Of a stretch of 64,000 nucleotides of DNA, positions 56,822 to 64,000 are shown in pieces. Below the pieces are notes generated by a model. It saw only the letters and a list, made by a program, of their open reading frames with translations. It was not told the origin of the DNA and searched no databases. This stretch comes from Corynebacterium sp. TAE3-ERU16. Its GTDB lineage: Bacteria; Actinomycetota; Actinomycetes; Mycobacteriales; Mycobacteriaceae. The stretch is from the NCBI RefSeq assembly GCF_019209935.1, contig NZ_JAHUTN010000001.1, positions 186,001 to 250,000 on the forward strand, given 5' to 3'. Made by a program: the position numbers and the translations under genes. The stretch's first letter is position 1. The number at the start of each line of letters is the position of its first letter.

Positions 56822-57751
56822 CTACCACCGGCCGAGCAATGCGGACACAATGAGGATCACCGGCACCGACACGATGGTGGAGACAACCGCCGCGTCGCGT
56901 GCCAGAGCAGTGGCGACACCGTATCTGTCGGCGTAGACGAACACGTTCTGTGCAGTCGGCAACGCAGCCAGTACGGTCACGGTGAGCAGCATCGCCCCAT
57001 CGAGGCCGACAGCTACGCCGAGAAGACAGGCGACGACGGGGTGCACGATGTTCTTCCCGACCACCGCGACCCCCAGTGTCCGACGGGAAACACCCGCCGC
57101 GTCCAGGACGCGAGTCGTCGCGAGCGAGATACCGAAGGCGATGAGGGCCACCGGGACCGCGGCACCGGCGAGCAGCGACACACCCCCGTCGACGGGCCCT
57201 GTGGGCCGCCACCCGAGAACGTTGGACGCTCCCCCGGCGAGAGCCGCCACGACCACGGGATTCGCCAGCGCCGACCGGACCAGAACCCGGGGCGACAATC
57301 CGTGGTCACCGGTCAGGGACTCGAGAACCGTCAGCGCGAGCGGACCGTAGAACCCGATCTGGAAGAGCAGCAGCGGTACGACGGCCGTGGCGTCGCCGAG
57401 GACATGGACCGCCAGTGGGAGGCCCAGATTCGCCGCGTTGCAGTAGGAGGGAGACAATCCGGCGACAACCGCCCCCGGTGCCGACGTCCCGGGGATGAGT
57501 CGGGTGACGCAGGATGTCCCGACGCCGACGATGAGTGCGGAGGCGACGATCACCGCCGATGACGGCGCGATGATCGTGGACCAGTCGGCGACGGCAACAC
57601 GGCTGAATACCAGGGCGGGCAGGGCGACGAAGAACACGAAACGGTTGAGAACCCTCAGTGCGTCCTCCCCCAGCACCCCGGTCCACCCGATGAGGGCACC
57701 GACGGCGATGACACCGAACACCATGCTGAACCCAGCCACCACGTCACTCAC
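56822..57751 (-). CDS. AEC-family (auxin efflux carrier) permease
   Basis: A 309-residue membrane protein with about 10 helices and the AEC family pattern: VFFVALPALVFSRVAV early, SPSYCNAANLGLPLAVHVLG in the middle, and KNIVHPVVACLLG plus ALPTAQNVFVYADRYGV in the second half. Bacterial members transport malonate, malate or are uncharacterised. The GTG start VSDVVAGFS follows GACAAT by 6 nt, consistent with a leaderless mRNA. It is divergent from the peptide-binding lipoprotein gene. Confidence 0.88.
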   Translation of the reverse strand: MSDVVAGFSMVFGVIAVGALIGWTGVLGEDALRVLNRFVFFVALPALVFSRVAVADWSTIIAPSSAVIVASALIVGVGTSCVTRLIPGTSAPGAVVAGLSPSYCNAANLGLPLAVHVLGDATAVVPLLLFQIGFYGPLALTVLESLTGDHGLSPRVLVRSALANPVVVAALAGGASNVLGWRPTGPVDGGVSLLAGAAVPVALIAFGISLATTRVLDAAGVSRRTLGVAVVGKNIVHPVVACLLGVAVGLDGAMLLTVTVLAALPTAQNVFVYADRYGVATALARDAAVVSTIVSVPVILIVSALLGRW

Positions 57752-57757
57752 CCGATC

Positions 57758-57840
57758 ATTGTCGCACCGGAACACACCCGAACTAGTGTCTGTCCGCCGA
57801 CAGAGGTGATGCCGGTCATGCGGAGTTAAGGCGCTACCCT
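57758..57840. promoter_or_regulatory. Divergent leaderless -10 boxes (AEC permease / ABC operon)
   Basis: GACAAT on the minus strand (57763-57758) stands 6 nt before the AEC GTG; TACCCT on the plus strand (57835-57840) stands 7 nt before the ABC binding-protein ATG at 57848. Neither gene has a Shine-Dalgarno sequence. Confidence 0.45.
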
Positions 57841-57847
57841 GTTCGTC

Positions 57848-59404
57848 ATGGATGCGACCCATCTCAACGACCGGATTCGCCACAGGGCGGCGACGACCTT
57901 CGTTGCGACCGGGGTGACACTCGTGCTCGCGGCCTGTTCAGCCGGTTCGACGGCCACCCAGACCGCGGCCATCGCGGACAGCGGTGCCGTGGTCGTCGCG
58001 GTCTCCGGCACACCGGCGACCCTCGACTTCACCACCACCGGTGGGGCGGCGATCCCCCAGGCGATGATGTCGAACATCTACGAGACACTGGTCCGCATCG
58101 ACGATGACGGGCACATCGTCCCGTGGCTCGCCACCGGGTGGGAGGTCTCCGAGGACCGCACCGTCTACACGTTCCACCTGCGCGAGGGTGTCACATTCTC
58201 CAACGGGTCACCCTTCACCGCCGAGACCGCGAAGTTCTCCATCGACCGCGTCCTCTCGGACGCGTGGACCAACGGACTGAAGAAGCTGATGTCCCCGGTA
58301 GTGGGCACCCGGGTCGTCGACACGCACACCCTCGAGGTGACGCTCAACGCCCCGTCGAACCAGTGGCTGTTCGCCATGGGCACCTTCGTCGGGGCGATGA
58401 TGACCCCCGACGGCGTCGACGCTCTGGCCACCGACCCCTTGGGCACGGGCCCGTACACCGTCACCGACTTCGCGCTCGGCCAGTCGATCACCTTCGCGGC
58501 CCGCGACGACTACTGGGGGAAGGCACCGAGGAACAACGCAGCGGCGATCCGCTACTTCGCCGACGCGGTGGGCGCCACCAACGCCCTGCGCTCCGGCGAC
58601 GTCGACGCGGTCTACTCCATGCAGTCCCCTGAGCTCCTCGACACCATCACCGCTCACGGCCACTACAACGTGGAGGTCGGCACCACCAACGGCGAGGTGC
58701 TGCTGTCGATGAACAACCGGCGCGCCCCGTTCGACGACATCCGCGTCCGTCGCGCAGTCATGTACGCCATCGACCGCCAGGCCGTCATCGACACCGCGTG
58801 GGACGGCTTCGGCACCGACACCGGCGGCGCACCGGTGCCGCCGACCGACCCCTGGTACGAGAAATCCGAGAGGTACCCCCACGACCCGGAGAAGGCGCGG
58901 CAGCTCCTCGCCGAGGCCGGGATCGACGGCACGAACAACCGGGTCGTCATCTCCGTCCCGTCCCGGCCCTACGCCACCGCGGTGTCCGAGATCATCGTCT
59001 CCCAGCTCCGCGACGTCGGGTTCGACGCCCGGATCGAGGCCACCGAGTTCCCGGCCGTGTGGCTGCAGAAGGTGTTCAGGCAGCACGACTACGACATGTC
59101 GATCATCCTGCACATCGAGGCCCGCGACGTTCCGGCGCTGTTCGGTGACCCCGACTACTACCTCGGGTTCGATTCCCAGGCGGTGCGCGAGGACATCGCG
59201 CGGGCCGATGCCGGAAGCCCGGAGGAGTACGTGTCGGGGATGCGTGCGGCGGTGGACACCATCATGGATCAGGCCGCCGCGGACACCCTGTTCAACTACC
59301 CGAACATCGTCATCACCGCACCCGGGGTGACCGGTGTCAACGCCGACGCCGTCGACGACGCCCTGGAGCTCGCGACGATCAGCGTGGAAGAGGAGCGCGA
59401 CTGA
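57848..59404 (+). CDS. ABC transporter substrate-binding lipoprotein (peptide/nickel family)
   Basis: A 518-residue SBP of the family-5 (DppA/OppA/NikA) type. Signal peptide with lipobox LAAC (Cys about 31), then the conserved YETLVRIDDDGHIVPWLATGWEVSEDRTVYTFHLREGVTFSNGSP region (about 79-123, written here in part) and DPLGTGPYTVTDF. It would capture peptides, nickel complexes or other small ligands outside the membrane. First gene of a four-gene operon; its stop overlaps the next start. Confidence 0.93.
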   Translation: MDATHLNDRIRHRAATTFVATGVTLVLAACSAGSTATQTAAIADSGAVVVAVSGTPATLDFTTTGGAAIPQAMMSNIYETLVRIDDDGHIVPWLATGWEVSEDRTVYTFHLREGVTFSNGSPFTAETAKFSIDRVLSDAWTNGLKKLMSPVVGTRVVDTHTLEVTLNAPSNQWLFAMGTFVGAMMTPDGVDALATDPLGTGPYTVTDFALGQSITFAARDDYWGKAPRNNAAAIRYFADAVGATNALRSGDVDAVYSMQSPELLDTITAHGHYNVEVGTTNGEVLLSMNNRRAPFDDIRVRRAVMYAIDRQAVIDTAWDGFGTDTGGAPVPPTDPWYEKSERYPHDPEKARQLLAEAGIDGTNNRVVISVPSRPYATAVSEIIVSQLRDVGFDARIEATEFPAVWLQKVFRQHDYDMSIILHIEARDVPALFGDPDYYLGFDSQAVREDIARADAGSPEEYVSGMRAAVDTIMDQAAADTLFNYPNIVITAPGVTGVNADAVDDALELATISVEEERD

Positions 59405-60345
59405 TGCTCATCACCCTGGGAAAACACATTCTCCGCTACCTGGCCACGATCTTCGTCGCCTCCGTCGCGGTCTTCGCGTTGATGCGCGTCGTGCCCGGTG
59501 ACCCGGCGGCCGTCGCACTCGGCGTGAGCGCCACCCCGGAGCTCATCGCCGCGAAGCGGGAGGCGCTCGGCCTGGACCAGCCGTTGGTCGCCCAGTACCT
59601 CAGCTGGATCGGCGGGATGCTGCGCGGCGATTTCGGGCTCTCCCTGACCAGTGGGCAGGACATCTCCCCGCTGGTGGTCGACCGGCTGCAGGTCAGCCTC
59701 ATCCTCGTCGGGTCCGCCATGGCGCTGGCGCTCGCCGCCGCGATCCCGGTGGGCACCTGGGTGGCGATGCGGCACCGGAGGGCCGACGGTATCGCGATCA
59801 CCGCCCTGAGCCAGGTCGGTATCGCGATCCCCAGCTTCCTCGCCGGAATCCTGCTGGTCAGCGTGTTCGCGGTGCGCCTCGGGTGGGCACCGGCGAACGG
59901 CTGGGTGCCACCGGACCAGGGCATGGGTGCATTTCTCCGGCGGCTCGTCATGCCCGTCTGCGCGCTCGCCGCGGTGCAGGGGGCGATCATGACGCGCTAC
60001 GTCCGCTCCGCGGTCCTGGAGATCCTCTCCGAGGACTTCATCCGCACCGCCCGGGCGAAGGGGCTTTCCACCTGGCAGGCGCTCCTGCGCCACGGGCTGC
60101 GCAACGCCGCCCTCCCCGTCATCACCGTCACGGGCGTTCAGCTGGCGTCACTCGTGATCGGCGCGGTCGTCATCGAGCAGGTCTTCGTCATCCCCGGACT
60201 CGGCTCCATGCTCCTCGACGCGGTGAGCACCCGCGACCTGACGACGGTGCAGACCATCGTCATGGTGCTGGTCCTGCTCACCCTCGCGGTGAACATGGTG
60301 GTGGACCTCATCGCACTCGCCCTCGATCCACGGACAGGACGGTGA
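59404..60345 (+). CDS. ABC transporter permease (DppB type)
   Basis: A 313-residue permease with six membrane helices. N-terminal RVVPGDPAAVALGVSATPE is the DppB-family signature after helix 1; the EAA loop is seen as EDFIRTARAKGLSTWQALLRHGLRNAALP (about 210-238). The start overlaps the stop of the binding-protein gene by one base, and its stop overlaps the next GTG. Confidence 0.95.
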   Translation: MLITLGKHILRYLATIFVASVAVFALMRVVPGDPAAVALGVSATPELIAAKREALGLDQPLVAQYLSWIGGMLRGDFGLSLTSGQDISPLVVDRLQVSLILVGSAMALALAAAIPVGTWVAMRHRRADGIAITALSQVGIAIPSFLAGILLVSVFAVRLGWAPANGWVPPDQGMGAFLRRLVMPVCALAAVQGAIMTRYVRSAVLEILSEDFIRTARAKGLSTWQALLRHGLRNAALPVITVTGVQLASLVIGAVVIEQVFVIPGLGSMLLDAVSTRDLTTVQTIVMVLVLLTLAVNMVVDLIALALDPRTGR

Positions 60346-61190
60346 TCGACGTGAATCGACTCACCCGCATCCTGCGCAGGCTCCCGACCGCCGCGACCAT
60401 CGGCCTCGTCATCGTCACACTCGTCGTGGTGGCCGGACTCATCTCCCTGATCTGGACGCCCTACGACCCGATCCACGCGATTCCCGCGGACCGACTCGAG
60501 GGCCCCTCGCTGCGGCACCTGATGGGCACCGACCGCTACGGGCGGGACGTGTTCTCCCGGATCATGGCCGGCTCCCGCATCACGCTGCTCGTCGGGCTCG
60601 TCGCCGTCGGCATCGGTGTCCTCGTGGGCACGCCGCTCGGGATCCTGGCGGGCATGCGCCGCGGCTGGGCGGAGACGCTCGTGCTCCGCGGGGCGGATCT
60701 CCTCCTCGCCTTCCCCGCACTGCTGCTCGCCATCGTCGCCGGCGCGATCTACGGCGCCTCGACGGTCTCGGCGATGGTCGCGATCGGCATCTCCACCGTC
60801 CCCGGCTTCGCCCGCGTCAGCCGCGCCGGAACGCTGCAGGTGATGTCCCGCGACTTCGTCGCCGCGGCCCGCACGGCCGGACGCTCCGGCCCCGAGATAG
60901 CGTGGCGGCACGTCCTGCCCAACATCACCGGAATGCTCATCGTCCAGGCTTCGGTGTCCTTCGCCCTGGCGATCCTCGCCGAGGCCGCACTGTCCTTCCT
61001 GGGTCTCGGCACCCCGCCACCCGATCCGTCCTGGGGCCGGATGCTCCAGTCCGCGCAGGCCTCGCTGGGGTCCGCCCCGATGCTCGCGTTCTGGCCCGGT
61101 CTCGCGATCGCCGGCACCGTCCTCGGGTTCAATCTGCTCGGCGACGGCCTCCGCGACGTGTTCGACCCGAAGACGAGGAAACGCCCATGA
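60342..61190 (+). CDS. ABC transporter permease (DppC type)
   Basis: A 282-residue permease partner of the DppB-type protein. DppC-family features: LMGTDRYGRDVFSRIMAGSRITLLVG (about 59-84), the EAA loop SRDFVAAARTAGRSGPEIAWRHVLPNI, and the C-terminal LLGDGLRDVFDPKTRKR. GTG start overlaps the previous stop (GTGA); a second GTG at 60351 is possible. Confidence 0.94.
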   Translation: MIDVNRLTRILRRLPTAATIGLVIVTLVVVAGLISLIWTPYDPIHAIPADRLEGPSLRHLMGTDRYGRDVFSRIMAGSRITLLVGLVAVGIGVLVGTPLGILAGMRRGWAETLVLRGADLLLAFPALLLAIVAGAIYGASTVSAMVAIGISTVPGFARVSRAGTLQVMSRDFVAAARTAGRSGPEIAWRHVLPNITGMLIVQASVSFALAILAEAALSFLGLGTPPPDPSWGRMLQSAQASLGSAPMLAFWPGLAIAGTVLGFNLLGDGLRDVFDPKTRKRP

Positions 61191-62806
61191 CCCTGCTCAC
61201 CGTCACCGATCTCGACGTCGACACGCGACGCGGGGAGACCCTCATCGGAGAGGTGTCCTTCACGATCGACTCCGGCGAACGCGTCGGGCTCATCGGCGAA
61301 TCGGGCTCCGGAAAATCCCTCACCGCGCTCTCGCTGATGGGGCTGCTGCCCGACCATCTCTCCGCCCGCGGTGAGATGGCGCTCGACGGGGAACCCGGGA
61401 ACCTCATCGACTACCCGGACCGCCGGATGCGCACACTCCGCGGGAGACGGGTGTCCATGGTGTTCCAGGAACCCATGACCGCGCTGAACCCGCTGATGAC
61501 CGTCGGCGCGCAGGTCGCCGAGGTGATGACCCACCACGGAACCGTCGACTCCGACGACGCCGCACGCGACAGGACCCTCGAGCTGCTCGCCGACGTCCGC
61601 ATCTCGGACCCCGAACGCATCTACGGCGCCTACCCGCACCAGCTCTCCGGCGGGCAACGCCAACGCATCCTCATCGCGATGGCCCTCGCGAACGATCCGG
61701 ACCTGCTGATCTGCGACGAACCGACCACCGCCCTCGACGTCACCGTGCAACGCCAGATCGTCGAACTGATCCTCGAGCTCGTCGAGCGACGCGGCACCGG
61801 CCTGCTGTTCATCACCCACGACCTGGCGCTGGTGTCCGGGGTGTGCGAGCGGATCCTGGTCATGCGCGACGGCAACCTCGTCGAGAGCGGCACCACGGAG
61901 CAGATCCTCACCGCCCCCGCCCACGACTACACGAGGGGACTGCTCGCGGCCAGTGACCTCGACGCCCGGGACCCGGACGGTCACCTCTACACCGTCGAAA
62001 CGGCCGCCACCGGCGGCTACCGGCCCGGCCACATCCACAAGGTGCCCGCCGTGCCCTCCATCGGTGAAGTCGTACTGTCGGCGACCGGGGTGTCCCGGAC
62101 GTACCTCGGCAAACGACGCGGAATCCTCGGCCCCCGGCGCCGTACGGAGGCGCTCAGGGACGTGTCCCTGGAACTGCGGCGGGGACAACGCCTCGGGATC
62201 GTCGGCGGTTCCGGCTCCGGGAAGTCCACCCTCCTCCGGATCCTCGCGGGCCTGGACTCCCCCACCACCGGCACCGTCAACCACGCCGAACGCGCACAGG
62301 TGGTGTTCCAGGACCCCATGGGTTCACTCGATCCGCGCATGCGCATCGGCGCGATCGTCGGGGAACCGCTCCTCGGCCTCGGGATCCCCGCCGAGGAGCG
62401 GCGGACCAGGGTCGCCGAGGTACTCGGCGAGGTCGGCATCGGCGCAGACGCCGTCGACCGGTTCCCGCACGAGTTCTCCGGCGGACAACGCCAACGCATC
62501 TCCATCGCCCGCGCCCTGTCCGTGAAACCCGACGTGCTGTTCGCCGACGAGGCGGTCAGCGCCCTGGACGTCTCCGTCCGCGCCCAGGTACTCAACCTGC
62601 TGGGCGACCTCGTCGCCGACTACGGGCTGGCCCTGTTCTTCGTCTCCCACGACCTCTCCGTCGTCCGCCAGATGTGCTCCGACGTCCTGGTGCTCAACCA
62701 CGGGGATGTCGTCGAGGCGGGCCCGGTCGAGAGGATCTGGAGTGCCCCGGAGGCCGACTACACGCGGGAACTGCTAGCGGCTGTGCCGAGGCTGGTCGGG
62801 CGGTGA
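61187..62806 (+). CDS. Fused double ATPase of the peptide/nickel ABC importer (DppD-DppF type)
   Basis: A 539-residue protein with two ABC ATPase halves in one chain. Half one: Walker A GESGSGKS (37-44), signature LSGGQRQR, Walker B LLICDEPTTALD. Half two: Walker A GGSGSGKS (about 340-347), signature FSGGQRQR, Walker B VLFADEAVSALD. Both halves appear competent. Fusion of the two normally separate ATPases is common in actinobacteria. ATG overlaps the DppC-type stop, completing a four-gene coupled operon. Confidence 0.94.
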   Translation: MTLLTVTDLDVDTRRGETLIGEVSFTIDSGERVGLIGESGSGKSLTALSLMGLLPDHLSARGEMALDGEPGNLIDYPDRRMRTLRGRRVSMVFQEPMTALNPLMTVGAQVAEVMTHHGTVDSDDAARDRTLELLADVRISDPERIYGAYPHQLSGGQRQRILIAMALANDPDLLICDEPTTALDVTVQRQIVELILELVERRGTGLLFITHDLALVSGVCERILVMRDGNLVESGTTEQILTAPAHDYTRGLLAASDLDARDPDGHLYTVETAATGGYRPGHIHKVPAVPSIGEVVLSATGVSRTYLGKRRGILGPRRRTEALRDVSLELRRGQRLGIVGGSGSGKSTLLRILAGLDSPTTGTVNHAERAQVVFQDPMGSLDPRMRIGAIVGEPLLGLGIPAEERRTRVAEVLGEVGIGADAVDRFPHEFSGGQRQRISIARALSVKPDVLFADEAVSALDVSVRAQVLNLLGDLVADYGLALFFVSHDLSVVRQMCSDVLVLNHGDVVEAGPVERIWSAPEADYTRELLAAVPRLVGR

Positions 62807-62948
62807 GGTGCCCGGTGTTGCAGCAGATGCCGTTCAACTGCCTGGTGGTGCTTTCCGGAGATGCGAGTACCGGACCCGGCCAATGCTGTGCCGTTGTTCT
62901 TTGACCACGGCGGCACCTTGAGAATTAAGTGAAGCGTCGCTCACGATG

Positions 62949-62978
62949 CGTGGGCCATTCCCCCAGTTGAGGCCCACG
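62949..62978 (+). terminator. Hairpin downstream of the ABC importer operon
   Basis: CGTGGGCC (62949-62956) pairs with GGCCCACG (62971-62978) around a 14-nt loop; outer segments GCGTCGCTCAC and GTGACGC can extend the stem imperfectly, and CCTTTTCTC follows. It lies about 140 nt after the ATPase stop, before the convergent gene at the right edge. Confidence 0.55.
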
Positions 62979-63048
62979 AAGTGACGCCTTTTCTCATTCT
63001 CCGGGATACGCCGTTCCCACCGCCTCCCCTAACCCGGCACCAGTTCTG

Positions 63049-64000
63049 TCACTCGCGTGCGATGAGGTCCCTGATCGCGTCCGCGATGTCCTCCTCACGC
63101 CTGTGGTTGAACATCGCCACCGTGCGACGTAGCGGGGCATCCGGGGAAAGCCCGAGCGCTGTGTTGATGATCGCCAGTGCCTCCTCTCCGGAAACCTCGC
63201 CGGGGTCTCCGGGAACCCGTTCGTCGAGACCAAGTCTGTTGAGGAGCCCGGCCCATCCGTCCAGGTCCTGCCGGACCGCGGTGGCGCGGCGGATGTCGAA
63301 GCCGCCGTCGTCGGCGAATACGAGCCAGATCCGCTGCCCTTCCATGAGGTCCAGGTCAAGGAGGAAATCCCGGATGCTGGTTATCGTCGCGCCCGTACGG
63401 TTCCACGCGATGAACTGGTCCCGGCCCAGGCGTGTCGGCATCGTGACCTTGCCGAGGAAGGGCACGTCCTTCATCGCCGCAACACCTCGGGGGACGCCAC
63501 TGCCCGAACCGCGGACATGATCACCGGTGACTGTCACGAGCAGCTCCCGGTCCGTTCCCCGGTGGTAGAGGCCTCTGACGTCGTCGGGATCGGCGGTGTT
63601 CTCGACCGGGCCGTCGTTCCGCGTCACCACTCCATCGACGGTGATGAACTCACCGTTGGTGCAGTATGTCCGTACCGAGGTCTCCGCGAGACCCCGGGCT
63701 TGGGCACCCTCGATGAGTTCCGTCAGCGGTGCGCTACCGTCTGCGTCGACGCGCGTGGCTATCCAGTGGGCGAGGCTCTGGAATTCCTCCATTCCCCATT
63801 CCGTGAGCGCCCAGGTGTCCCTGCCGACCCGCACGATCCGGGGGTCGGCGGACAGTGCGTTGGACATGGAGCGGATGTTCCCGGTACCGAAGGCCTCGAA
63901 GATCGTGTCGGCGGTGAGCGGTTCCCCGGCGATGGCGAGCAGTGCGACGGCACGGTCGCCGTAGTTGCTGCAGCGGGTGCAGAGTTTCCCCCGGACCGGT
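63049..64000 (-). CDS. Partial gene running off the window edge: Cys-pair plus winged-helix-like protein
   Basis: The C-terminal 316 residues or more of a larger protein; the frame is open to base 64000. The visible start carries a CxxC pair (KLCTRCSNYGD) followed by a helix-turn-helix-like segment, ALLAIAGEPLTADTIFEAFG then NIRSMSNALSADPRIVRVGR and TWALTEWGM, which resembles HARE-HTH-type winged helices. The rest, with DREL LVTVTGDHVRGSGSGVPR and LDLMEGQRIWLVFADDGGFDIRRAT, is not recognised and has no membrane segment. The internal Met at 63867 could mimic a start, but the homologous-looking frame continues upstream. A DNA-binding or regulatory role is inferred only from the helix pattern. 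Confidence 0.65.
   Translation of the reverse strand, partial: PVRGKLCTRCSNYGDRAVALLAIAGEPLTADTIFEAFGTGNIRSMSNALSADPRIVRVGRDTWALTEWGMEEFQSLAHWIATRVDADGSAPLTELIEGAQARGLAETSVRTYCTNGEFITVDGVVTRNDGPVENTADPDDVRGLYHRGTDRELLVTVTGDHVRGSGSGVPRGVAAMKDVPFLGKVTMPTRLGRDQFIAWNRTGATITSIRDFLLDLDLMEGQRIWLVFADDGGFDIRRATAVRQDLDGWAGLLNRLGLDERVPGDPGEVSGEEALAIINTALGLSPDAPLRRTVAMFNHRREEDIADAIRDLIARE

Noticed and set aside
60900-61186. Extended N-terminus for the fused ATPase
   Set aside because: The upstream in-frame residues are antisense-like low-complexity sequence over the DppC gene; the ATG at 61187 starts the conserved domain and overlaps the previous stop.
63865-63867. Met at 63867 as start of the edge gene
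   Set aside because: In-frame translation continues upstream to the window end with CxxC and helix-like sequence, so this Met is internal.

Overview
The window looks like chromosomal DNA of a high-GC member of Corynebacterium or a close relative in the Mycobacteriales. Support comes from the overall G+C richness, from the minus-strand housekeeping run hrcA, dnaJ, rsmE, phoH, ybeY, corC-type, era, recO, uppS, zur, glyS, dgt and dnaG, from the aecD-brnQ pair known from Corynebacterium glutamicum, from treS-mak trehalose metabolism, and from many genes that seem to be read from leaderless transcripts (a TANNNT-like -10 box only 6-7 nt before the start codon). The assignment is inferred from gene content, not from a database match.

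Layout. 0-5.4 kb: tRNA-Asn with its terminator, an ornithine-cyclodeaminase-family gene, a small conserved gene, an O-methyltransferase-type gene, dnaG, then a secreted guanyl RNase overlapping its barstar-type inhibitor. 5.4-14.7 kb: an ArsR-MFS exporter operon with a perfect operator palindrome, dgt, a YdcF-type protein, a large TPM-domain coiled-coil protein, two unknown genes, glyS and zur. 14.7-25.0 kb: a compact minus-strand run (VIT-type iron/manganese transporter, uppS, recO, era, CBS-domain protein, ybeY, phoH, rsmE, dnaJ, hrcA) interrupted only by one small plus-strand membrane gene. 25-33 kb: a MacAB-like ABC system on the plus strand, then hemW, an unknown gene and a fatty-acyl-CoA synthetase on the minus strand. 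33-35.4 kb: malQ and a tiny membrane protein.

35.4-40.6 kb is an AT-rich island with only two believable genes, a secreted repeat protein and a small membrane protein, and about 2.6 kb with no convincing gene. It is the strongest candidate for foreign or decaying DNA. 40.6-45.1 kb: a carboxylesterase, treS and maltokinase. 45.1-47.6 kb: idi facing crtE-crtB, an early carotenoid module with no desaturase beside it. 47.7-51.3 kb: a lipoprotein, aecD and brnQ. 51.6-54.1 kb: a DUF3558-like lipoprotein followed by a glycine-rich helical protein, with a sharp local drop in GC at their junction. 54.8-62.8 kb: a BCCT osmolyte transporter, an AEC-family carrier, and a complete peptide/nickel-type ABC importer (lipoprotein, two permeases, fused double ATPase). 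The window ends inside a minus-strand gene (63.0 kb to the edge) with a Cys pair and a winged-helix-like segment.

How genes work together: treS and mak interconvert trehalose, maltose and maltose-1-phosphate next to malQ glucan processing; idi-crtE-crtB would supply C5 units, C20 diphosphate and phytoene; the ArsR regulator has the four ligand positions of CzrA-type metal sensors and probably controls the adjacent exporter through the 17-bp-arm palindrome. The least explained parts are the AT-rich island with its 10-residue-repeat secreted protein, and the lipoprotein/glycine-rich pair at 51.6-54.1 kb.
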